Source: Afipia sp.
GTDB taxonomy: Bacteria; Pseudomonadota; Alphaproteobacteria; Rhizobiales; Xanthobacteraceae
Direction of reading: 5' to 3'
Assembly (NCBI GenBank): GCA_020056155.1
Contig: JAGVII010000304.1
Location: 1-5,368, forward strand
Length of the DNA stretch: 5,368 nucleotides
The translations under genes and the position numbers were made by a program. The notes beneath the pieces were generated by a model, which was not told the origin of the DNA, made no database searches, and saw only the letters and a program-made list of their open reading frames with translations. Shown here one piece after another: positions 1 through 5,368 of the stretch; within the stretch, counting starts at the first letter, position 1; each line of letters begins with the position of its first letter.

Positions 1-1164
1 GAGATTATCGCGGCTCTAAAACCGTCGCTACCTTCGGTCCGGAGCTATTTTGGCATCGGCAAGCACACTGCGCCGTTTGCGCCGCTCGCAAATCTTGCGG
101 CTTCGGACGCGTCGATGTCTGACGTGAACTTCAGCGCCGATGATGGCTTCGTAATCATTCACACCGCCGCCGTCGGCGGGCGGCCGCGCGGCGCGCTGTT
201 GTCGCAAGCCAACCTTCTAACGGCGCACAGCTCGCTGGTGCAGGCCTGGAGCCTGACCGAGCGCGACGTCAATCTTGGTGTGCTGCCGCTGTTCCACGTC
301 GCCGGCCTTGGCCTGATGCTGACGGTACAGCAGGCTGGCGGCGCCAGCGTCATCGCTTCGAAATTCGACCCGCAACAGGCGGTTTGCGACATTGCCGCCG
401 AGAGGGTGACCGTCATGTCGGAGTTCGCGCCGATGCTGGCGGGCCTGATGGATCAGGCCAAGGGCGACGAATTGAAGACGTTGCGTGCTGTGACCGGACT
501 GGATACCCCGGCGACGATTGAACGCTTCGAGAAAGCGTGCCCCCACGCGGTATTCTGGGCAGCCTTCGGACAGTCCGAGACATCGGGCCTCGCAACGCTG
601 TCGCCCTACCGCAACCGGCCAGGATCAGCTGGGCGCCCCCTGTTCTGGCGCACCATTACGGTCGTCGACAGCGCCGACAAACCAAGGCCCACCGGACAAA
701 CCGGCGAGATCGTGGTGCGTGGTCCCACCGTTTTTAAAGGCTACTGGAATAACGACGCCGATACTGCCCACACCTTCCGTAATGGCTGGCATCACACCGG
801 CGACATCGGCTATTTCGATGCCGATGGCTATCTCTGGTATGCCGGCCGTGCTCCCGAGAAAGAGCTGATCAAGACGGGTGGGGAGAACGTCTACCCGGCG
901 GAGGTCGAAAACGCGATTCTCCAACATCCAGATATCGCCGACGTCGTGGTCATCGGCGTGCCTGATCCCCAGTGGAGCGAAGCCATCAAAGCGATCTGCG
1001 TGCGCCGAACTGGCGCGAATGTCACCGCCGACGAGCTCATCGACTTCGTCGCCGGAAAGATCGCACGCTACAAGAAGCCAAAGCACATTGTTTTCGTCGA
1101 TCAACTGCCGAGGACCGCCAAGGGCGAAATCGATCGCGCCGCAGTCAAATTCGACAACTCTTAG
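1..1164 (+). CDS. AMP-forming acyl-CoA synthetase (class I adenylate-forming), C-terminal part, 5' end outside the window
   Basis: The frame is open from base 1 to the TAG at 1162-1164, giving 387 visible residues. Family members have roughly 500, so about 120-150 N-terminal residues lie upstream. The ATG at 115 is internal, because upstream codons already read as protein. Enzymes of this family activate a carboxylic acid with ATP to an acyl-adenylate and then form the CoA thioester in the cytoplasm. Visible motifs, in fragment numbering: an altered P-loop HTAAVGGRPRG at 54-64; FGQSE at 189-193, matching the usual YGxTE; the HTGD aspartate at 268; the hinge GRAPEKELIKTGGENVYP from 282; and the C-terminal catalytic lysine 374 in AKGEID. 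The hinge carries about two extra residues compared with the common GRKKDxIK form. The P-loop lacks the usual Ser/Gly/Thr-rich core (TSGTTG), but all other catalytic motifs are intact, so an active enzyme is likely. The acyl substrate cannot be told. No downstream gene overlaps it; the next start is 97 bases away. Confidence 0.93.
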   Translation, partial: EIIAALKPSLPSVRSYFGIGKHTAPFAPLANLAASDASMSDVNFSADDGFVIIHTAAVGGRPRGALLSQANLLTAHSSLVQAWSLTERDVNLGVLPLFHVAGLGLMLTVQQAGGASVIASKFDPQQAVCDIAAERVTVMSEFAPMLAGLMDQAKGDELKTLRAVTGLDTPATIERFEKACPHAVFWAAFGQSETSGLATLSPYRNRPGSAGRPLFWRTITVVDSADKPRPTGQTGEIVVRGPTVFKGYWNNDADTAHTFRNGWHHTGDIGYFDADGYLWYAGRAPEKELIKTGGENVYPAEVENAILQHPDIADVVVIGVPDPQWSEAIKAICVRRTGANVTADELIDFVAGKIARYKKPKHIVFVDQLPRTAKGEIDRAAVKFDNS

Positions 1165-1251
1165 AGAGGACTTGGCGATTGCCAGGTGTTGCGCGTTATT
1201 TCGAGGTGCCGTTTCAATAAGGAACAACTTGAGCGCGGTGTGACGATAGTT

Positions 1252-1256
1252 GAGGA
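1252..1256 (+). promoter_or_regulatory. Ribosome binding site that sets the hydrolase start at GTG 1262
   Basis: GAGGA lies five bases before the GTG at 1262. The alternative in-frame TTG at 1250 would have this site inside its coding sequence and has no comparable purine-rich stretch upstream. This favours the GTG start, which shortens the protein by four residues. Confidence 0.55.
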
Positions 1257-1261
1257 CGCAA

Positions 1262-2134
1262 GTGAAAAAACAGAAGATTTTTTGCGGGGCTCAGGGACAC
1301 GCGATTGTAGCCGACGTGTTTGGTGAGGGTTCGCCGATTTTGCTGGCGCACGGAGGGGGCCAGACCCGCTTGGCGTGGACTCGAACTGCACGGGCCTTGA
1401 TGCAGGCAGGATATAGTGCAATTGCGATGGATTTGCGTGGCCACGGGGAAAGTGCATGGTCGCCATCGGGCTCTTACCAACTCGACGACTTTGCGATGGA
1501 TCTCCTTGCGATGTCTGATCAACTAGACGAGAAACCAGCTCTCGTCGGCGCTTCCCTCGGCGGCCTGGCGGGCTTGATAGCCGAAGGTGAACTTCGCTCA
1601 GGATCCTTCACTTCGCTTACGCTTGTAGATATTACACCAAATATGGAGCCGGTCGGCGTTGCGCACGTCCTGGATTTCATGAGGGCACATTTGGCGGACG
1701 GCTTTGCTTCGCCCGATGAAGCCGCCGAGGCGATCGCCAACTATTTGCCAAATCGACGGCGACGGAAAGGCTCGGAGAGCCTCGACCGCTATTTGAGACG
1801 ATGCGATGACGGACGTCTTCGCTGGCACTGGGATCCGCGCTTCATAACTTCTGTGACAAATGGCAAAGTGGGCCAGTCCGAAAACCGACTGACCGACGCT
1901 GCCAAAAACCTTAAGCTGCCGATTCACCTGATACGTGGAGGATCAAGCAATTTGGTAAGCGTGGATGCTGCGCAAGAGTTTCTTCGACTTGCTCCCCACT
2001 CTGCGTACACCGATATTGCCGGCGCGGGTCATATGGTCGTTGGCGATCGAAATGATGCATTTACTGAGGCCGTCGTCAGTTTCTTTCGAGGACCGCAGAT
2101 ATCACAACGTAATGGCGATACACGCGACGATTAG
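1262..2134 (+). CDS. Alpha/beta-fold hydrolase
   Basis: A 290-residue cytoplasmic enzyme with no signal peptide, starting at GTG 1262; an in-frame TTG at 1250 would add four residues. The length is normal for single-domain alpha/beta hydrolases. In order: the oxyanion-loop motif HGGG at 30-33; DLRGHGES at 57-64; the nucleophile elbow GASLGG with Ser98 (codon 1553-1555); LVDITP with Asp123 at the end of the next strand; a helical cap around 135-200; and GAGHMVVGD with the catalytic His257 (codon 2030-2032). The stretch GDRNDAFT after the His is typical of a well-populated group of uncharacterised bacterial hydrolases. In that group the acid usually sits in a motif like RGGSSD; here the residue is Asn230 (AAT at 1949-1951). 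Asp123 could substitute. Such enzymes cleave esters, lactones, thioesters or epoxides; the substrate is unknown. The neighbouring ligases and thioesterase suggest a role in carboxylic-acid catabolism. Base composition is lower in GC than the ligase genes. Confidence 0.93.
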   Translation: MKKQKIFCGAQGHAIVADVFGEGSPILLAHGGGQTRLAWTRTARALMQAGYSAIAMDLRGHGESAWSPSGSYQLDDFAMDLLAMSDQLDEKPALVGASLGGLAGLIAEGELRSGSFTSLTLVDITPNMEPVGVAHVLDFMRAHLADGFASPDEAAEAIANYLPNRRRRKGSESLDRYLRRCDDGRLRWHWDPRFITSVTNGKVGQSENRLTDAAKNLKLPIHLIRGGSSNLVSVDAAQEFLRLAPHSAYTDIAGAGHMVVGDRNDAFTEAVVSFFRGPQISQRNGDTRDD

Positions 2135-2239
2135 CCCCGCAATCGAAGTCGACCCATTTTGTGAGAGCTTTGTCGAAGGAATGAACCAGTGATAGCCGGT
2201 GGTGGCATGTCAGTGCTTGATTGCTGAAAGAAAATACAT

Positions 2240-2244
2240 AGGAG
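2240..2244 (+). promoter_or_regulatory. Ribosome binding site for the hotdog thioesterase GTG start
   Basis: AGGAG lies seven bases before the GTG at 2252. It is the clearest Shine-Dalgarno site in the window and decides for this GTG rather than the first in-frame ATG at 2309, which would cut into the conserved N-terminal helix. Confidence 0.7.
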
Positions 2245-2251
2245 CGAACGA

Positions 2252-2674
2252 GTGAATGAGACTGGCCCCCCCAACGAAGAGACTATTGCTGAATTTCAAA
2301 AGGCGTTGATGATTTCGCCGTTCCACCGGTGGCTGGGATTGAAAGCCATCATGGTCGCTCGTGAACAAATCGAAATTTCTCTACCTTGGCGCGAGGAATT
2401 TGTTGCCAATACTGCAATCGAAGCAACTCACGGTGGAATCCTGGCAGCCCTGATCGATTTAACGGGCCTTTACGCCGTTCGCGCAGCCGGGGGTATTGTA
2501 AGTGCTACGGCAGATCTTCGGGTCGATTATCATCGGCCGGCCACCCGCGGGACAGTTCTCGCTCGCGGCATGGTGGTCAAACTGGGGCGCCGGATAAGCA
2601 CTGCCGACGTACGCGTGACCGATACCAGCCGAGTTCTCTTAGCCAGTGGGCGGGGCGCATATCTCGCACAATGA
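2252..2674 (+). CDS. PaaI-type hotdog-fold acyl-CoA thioesterase
   Basis: A 140-residue single hotdog domain, the usual size of PaaI/YdiI-like thioesterases, which act in the cytoplasm as dimers or tetramers and hydrolyse acyl-CoA or aryl-CoA to the free acid and CoA. Evidence: an N-terminal helix followed by SPFHRWLGLK; Asn53 before the hallmark HGGILAALID at 60-69, where His60 is followed nine residues later by Asp69, the same spacing as His52 and catalytic Asp61 of E. coli PaaI; then the central strand ATADLRVDYHRPA at 85-97 and a final strand ending GRGAYLAQ. The start is GTG with a good AGGAG site. It lies 117 bases after the hydrolase stop, so the two may share a transcript, though no overlap ties them together. 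In a CoA-ligase neighbourhood such an enzyme typically rescues CoA from dead-end thioesters or releases a product. Substrate specificity cannot be read from the sequence. The codons are less GC-rich than those of the ligase genes. Confidence 0.92.
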   Translation: MNETGPPNEETIAEFQKALMISPFHRWLGLKAIMVAREQIEISLPWREEFVANTAIEATHGGILAALIDLTGLYAVRAAGGIVSATADLRVDYHRPATRGTVLARGMVVKLGRRISTADVRVTDTSRVLLASGRGAYLAQ

Positions 2675-2724
2675 GGCGTGTACGGTCGTTTGGCCAATTG
2701 CACCGCACCACACTCTTCAGTTGC

Positions 2725-2752
2725 CCAAATGCCTAACAGGCGTTAGATTTGG
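2725..2752 (+). promoter_or_regulatory. Imperfect inverted repeat upstream of the ABC gene (candidate operator or RNA hairpin)
   Basis: The outer arms CCAAAT (2725-2730) and ATTTGG (2747-2752) pair over six bases. The inner arms CTAAC (2733-2737) and GTTAG (2742-2746) pair over five. The loop is AGGC, and GC at 2731-2732 is unpaired. No run of T follows, so it is not a typical intrinsic terminator. A weak promoter-like pair, TTGCCC at 2721 and TTAGAT at 2743 with a 16-base spacer, overlaps the dyad; if real, a bound repressor would block it. This placement between the thioesterase and the ABC-ligase pair suggests separate control of the latter, but that is inference. Confidence 0.4.
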
Positions 2753-2775
2753 AAACTGAAAGTGTTCTTAACAGA

Positions 2776-2809
2776 TTGACCTTCAAACGGGATTCAAGTT
2801 GACCCTCAA
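2776..2809 (+). repeat. Near-identical 11-base direct repeat spanning the ABC start codon
   Basis: TTGACCTTCAA at 2776-2786 and TTGACCCTCAA at 2799-2809 match at 10 of 11 bases, offset by 23 bases. The second copy contains the TTG start of the ABC gene. The first copy opens an 8-codon reading frame from TTG 2776 whose TGA (2800-2802) overlaps that start as TTGA. Either a small local duplication of the gene start or a regulator site could explain it; chance is also possible. Confidence 0.4.
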
Positions 2810-3599
2810 GGATCGCGGCGGCGACGCCCCAGTACTCGAATGCCGGTCTGTCGAGCGACGCTTTAGCGGCATTGTCGCGCTGAACGGAATCGATATGCGG
2901 ATCGAGCGCGGCGAGATATTCGGCCTTGTCGGCCCCAACGGATGCGGCAAGACCACCCTCACCAACGCAATCACCGGATTTTATCCGCCACAGCGTGGAC
3001 ATATTCTGCTGAACGGCCGGGACATCACGGGCCTGGCGCCACACTATGTCGCGACGTTGGGAGTTGCCCGCACCTTCCAGAACCTGGCGCTCTTCAATGG
3101 TATGAGCGTACTCGATAACATCCTTCTGGGCCGTCACATTCACATGAAACCCAGTGTAGGACGTACGGCGCTCTATTGGTGGCTTGCCCGCAGCGACGAG
3201 ACGTTGAACCGCGCCGCGGTCGAAGACGTGATCGATTTTCTGCAGCTTGAAGGCGTACGCGACGAACTGGTCGACGGGATTCCGATCGGCCTGAAGAAGC
3301 GGGTCGAATTGGCGCGCGCTTTGGCCGCCGAGCCCAGCTTCCTTATCCTCGACGAGCCGATGGCGGGGATGAACCAGGAAGAAAAGGAATACATGGCGCG
3401 CTTCATCCTGGATGCACGCGATGAACGCAATGTCACCGTGCTGCTGATCGAGCACCACATGGACGTCATCACGGGCATTTGCGATCGCATGCTGGCGTTG
3501 AACTATGGCGAAATGATCGGCAGCGGCGTGCCGGCCGACGTCGTCGCCGACCCAAGGGTGATCGAGGCATACATCGGGGGTGCGCATGTCGCGCGCTGA
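2799..3599 (+). CDS. ABC transporter ATP-binding protein, LivG-like (branched-chain amino acid/organic acid uptake family)
   Basis: A 266-residue cytoplasmic ATPase that would power an importer of the branched-chain-amino-acid (HAAT) family. Walker A GPNGCGKTT is at 45-53; the Q-loop Q94 lies in RTFQN; the signature region reads DGIPIGLKKRVELARAL from 159; Walker B LILDEP is at 182-187, with Glu186 as catalytic base; the switch His219 is in LLIEHHMD. The extended linker between Q-loop and signature (about 112-158) and the C-terminal NYGEMIGSGVPADV with VIEAYIGG are typical of LivG rather than LivF. The signature is IPIGL instead of the LSGGQ consensus or the LPYG-type form common in this family. 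The only plausible start is TTG 2799: an in-frame TAA lies at 2769-2771, and the domain begins by residue 12. The ribosome site is weak (GGGA at 2789). The next gene starts within its last codons. Clusters of this type often transport aromatic, alicyclic or other carboxylates rather than amino acids; membrane and binding subunits are not in the window. Confidence 0.94.
   Translation: MTLKDRGGDAPVLECRSVERRFSGIVALNGIDMRIERGEIFGLVGPNGCGKTTLTNAITGFYPPQRGHILLNGRDITGLAPHYVATLGVARTFQNLALFNGMSVLDNILLGRHIHMKPSVGRTALYWWLARSDETLNRAAVEDVIDFLQLEGVRDELVDGIPIGLKKRVELARALAAEPSFLILDEPMAGMNQEEKEYMARFILDARDERNVTVLLIEHHMDVITGICDRMLALNYGEMIGSGVPADVVADPRVIEAYIGGAHVAR
3576..3580 (+). promoter_or_regulatory. G-rich ribosome binding site inside the ABC gene for the second ligase
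   Basis: A run of five G lies five bases before the ATG at 3586, within the last codons of the ABC gene. It is not a perfect Shine-Dalgarno match. Together with the 14-base gene overlap it implies translational coupling. Confidence 0.4.
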
Positions 3600-5368
3600 A
3601 CCGGCCTTGGCCTGGAATTTCGAAACCGATACCACGCTGATCCGCGTTCTGGCGCAGAATGCCGAAGTCTTTCCCGATCGTGTCGCGATGCGCGAGAAAG
3701 ACAAGGGCATCTGGAATCAGACGACGTGGCAGCAGCTGCTCGAGATCGTGCTTTGCTGCGCCGCTGGTCTCGAAGAACTGGATTTCAAGGCGGGCGACGT
3801 CATGCTGGTGCTGGGCGACAACCGCCCTCGGCTCTACGCGGGGATGCTGGCCGCTGGCGCCCTCGGTGGGTACGCGATGCCGGCCTTCCCCGATGCAACC
3901 CTCGATGAAATTCGCCACTTCGTTCATGAGGCGGGCGCGCGTTTCGCGCTGGCCGAAGACCAGGAACAAGTGGACAAAATACTCGATCTGCGCGAGCAAG
4001 GCGCGACGATCGAGCATATTATCTACGACGATCCGCGTGGACTGGCCGCTTACGCCAATCCAGGCCTGATCTCATGGGACACGCTTCAGGCAAAGGGCGC
4101 GGAGCTAGTCATCCGCAACCCCAATCTCCGAAACGAGCTGATCGCCCGCGCGCAGCCCGAGGGCCCGGCCGTGTTCGTGCATTCCTCCGGGAGCACCGGC
4201 AAGCCCAAGGGGGTGGTGCTGTCGCATCGTAACCTGTTGGCCGGCGTTCGAAATGCCTATCGAGGCGGAGCGTTCCAGTTCGGCGAGAGCATTCTGGCCT
4301 ATCTGCCGATGGCCTGGGTTGGCGACTTCGCGGTGACGATGGGCGCCGGAATCGCCCTGCACTTCACGATCAATATTCCAGAGCGGCAGGAGACCGTGCT
4401 GCAAAACCTGCGCGAGATTGCGCCGACTTTCTATCTGGCCGCACCGCGCAGCTGGGACAATCTATTGACCACCATCCAGGTGCGCATGGAAGATTCCTCG
4501 TGGCTGAAGAGGCTGGTCTACAAGTTTTTTATGGCGTTGGCCATTTCAGCCGAAAAACGCAAGCTCGAAGGCGGTCAGCCGACACTCAAGCAGTGGTTGT
4601 TGAGCCCAATAGGCGAGTGGCTGGTCTATGGACCGATCAAGGACCAATTCGGCCTGACCCGGCTGCGTGGCGCCTTCACCGGCGGTGAAGCGATGGGCGA
4701 GGATACGTTCGTCTTTTACCGCGCGCTCGGCATCAAATTGCGCCAACTCTATGGCCAGACTGAAACCAGTGCCTACAATGCCATCCAGGATCTCAACGAG
4801 GTAAGGCTCCACACCGTCGGACGTCCCCTGCCGGGCGTCGATATCCGGATAAGCGACGCCGGCGAAATCCTGGTCCGCTCGGGCAGCGTGTTCAGCGGAT
4901 ACTTCAAGCAGGACGAGGCCACGCGCGAAAGCCTCGAAGACGGCTGGTTACACACCGGAGATGCAGGTTACCTCGAACCTGACGGGCACCTCGTGGTGCT
5001 GGGGCGCCTGTCGGACATCGTGCACACCGCGAAGGGCGAGCGCTATATTCCCAACTATATTGAGAACCGGCTCAAGTTCAGTCCGTACATTAAGGATGCT
5101 GCGGTACTCGGAAGCGGCCGCGATACGCTGTCAGCCATTATTTGCATCGACAAGGAAGCTGTCGGCCTTTGGGCCGAACTGCGCGGCATTTCCTACATCT
5201 CCTATGCCGACCTGTCGCAGAAGCCGCAGGTCATCGCCCTGATCGCCGCCGCGGTGAAGCACGTTAACAGTGCACTGCCGCACGGCTTGCAGTTGCGGAA
5301 ATTCGTCTGCCTGCACAAGGAATTCGATGCCGACGACGGCGAAATCACCAGAACCCGAAAGATTCGAC
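3586..5368 (+). CDS. Long-chain-type (FAA1-like) AMP-forming acyl-CoA ligase, 3' end outside the window
   Basis: The frame starts at ATG 3586, inside the end of the ABC gene, and stays open to the right edge, giving 594 complete codons. Homologues of this group run to roughly 640 residues, so only the tail is missing. The enzyme adenylates a carboxylate with ATP and transfers it to CoA. Motifs: the N-terminal NAEVFPDRVAMREKDKGIW typical of the family; a canonical P-loop HSSGSTGKPKG at 199-209; LAYLPMAW about 40 residues later; FTGGEAM; YGQTE at 389-393; HTGD with Asp459; GRLSD with Arg474, then KGERYIPNYIEN; and TRTRKIR, whose Lys592 matches the C-terminal catalytic lysine. The insertion between LAAPRSW and FTGGEAM, with a basic helix around SWLKRLVYKFFMALA, is characteristic of long-chain ligases and may contact the membrane. 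The 14-base overlap with the ABC ATPase implies one transcript and coupled translation, so the ligase probably activates what the transporter imports. Chain length or aromaticity of the substrate is not determinable. Confidence 0.95.
   Translation, partial: MSRAEPALAWNFETDTTLIRVLAQNAEVFPDRVAMREKDKGIWNQTTWQQLLEIVLCCAAGLEELDFKAGDVMLVLGDNRPRLYAGMLAAGALGGYAMPAFPDATLDEIRHFVHEAGARFALAEDQEQVDKILDLREQGATIEHIIYDDPRGLAAYANPGLISWDTLQAKGAELVIRNPNLRNELIARAQPEGPAVFVHSSGSTGKPKGVVLSHRNLLAGVRNAYRGGAFQFGESILAYLPMAWVGDFAVTMGAGIALHFTINIPERQETVLQNLREIAPTFYLAAPRSWDNLLTTIQVRMEDSSWLKRLVYKFFMALAISAEKRKLEGGQPTLKQWLLSPIGEWLVYGPIKDQFGLTRLRGAFTGGEAMGEDTFVFYRALGIKLRQLYGQTETSAYNAIQDLNEVRLHTVGRPLPGVDIRISDAGEILVRSGSVFSGYFKQDEATRESLEDGWLHTGDAGYLEPDGHLVVLGRLSDIVHTAKGERYIPNYIENRLKFSPYIKDAAVLGSGRDTLSAIICIDKEAVGLWAELRGISYISYADLSQKPQVIALIAAAVKHVNSALPHGLQLRKFVCLHKEFDADDGEITRTRKIR

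Noticed and set aside
115..117. ATG as the start of the first ligase
   Set aside because: The frame is open back to base 1 and reads as protein. The P-loop would lie only 16 residues from this ATG, although the family has a long N-terminal region before it.
625..1227. A 200-codon open frame on the - strand
   Set aside because: It is the antisense shadow of the conserved C-terminal half of the first ligase and shows no domain of its own.
1965..2192. A 75-codon frame overlapping the hydrolase
   Set aside because: Most of it is a +1-frame shadow of the hydrolase C-terminus. Only its last 26 codons, from ATG 2112, extend past the gene and are discussed as a finding.
2217..2240. TTGATT and TACATA before the thioesterase as a promoter
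   Set aside because: The spacer is only 12 bases, too short for a standard sigma-70 promoter.
2690..2700. Short palindromes TTGGCCAA and CAATTG after the thioesterase as a terminator
   Set aside because: They are too short to form a stable hairpin, have no loop and are not followed by a T-run.
2776..2804. Repeated TTGACC as a promoter -35 element for the ABC gene
   Set aside because: No -10-like sequence lies 16-18 bases downstream, and transcription would start inside the gene.
2733..3710. A 325-codon open frame on the - strand
   Set aside because: It lies opposite the ABC ATPase gene, whose motifs are unmistakable. Its translation shows no recognisable domain, and GC-rich codon bias commonly leaves the antisense frame open.
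3469..4017. A 182-codon open frame on the - strand across the ABC-ligase junction
   Set aside because: It lies opposite two confirmed coding regions and shows no motif or ribosome site that I can support.

Overview
The window holds five protein-coding genes, all on the + strand, and no RNA gene, insertion sequence, CRISPR array or phage gene that I can see. The GC-rich coding style, the GTG and TTG starts, and the pairing of a LivG-type ABC ATPase with a long-chain acyl-CoA ligase suggest a proteobacterium. An alphaproteobacterium of the Bradyrhizobium/Rhodopseudomonas or sphingomonad kind is my best guess, but taxonomy cannot be settled from this sequence alone.

Layout: (1) 1-1164 is the C-terminal part of an AMP-forming acyl-CoA synthetase, cut by the left edge of the window. 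(2) 1262-2134 is an alpha/beta hydrolase. (3) 2252-2674 is a PaaI-type hotdog-fold acyl-CoA thioesterase. (4) 2799-3599 is a LivG-like ABC transporter ATPase. (5) 3586 to the right edge is a second acyl-CoA ligase of the long-chain (FAA1-like) type. It overlaps the ABC gene by 14 bases and runs off the window about two residues after its catalytic lysine. The gaps are 97, 117 and 124 bases; the last contains an imperfect inverted repeat and a duplicated start-codon context.

Taken together, the genes look like part of a CoA-dependent catabolic locus for an organic acid. A branched-chain-amino-acid-type ABC importer (only one ATPase is visible) would bring a carboxylate in, ligases would activate it to the CoA thioester, and a hydrolase and a thioesterase would cleave ester or thioester intermediates. 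The substrate is not identifiable. Genes 2 and 3 are less GC-rich than the two ligase genes and the ABC gene, and are separated from them by longer gaps. They may have a separate history from the tightly coupled ABC-ligase pair.

Nothing here is a clearly new system. The observations most worth checking are an Asn at the expected catalytic-acid position of the hydrolase, a strongly altered ATP-binding P-loop in the first ligase, a dyad upstream of the ABC gene, and a duplicated start context at the ABC gene.
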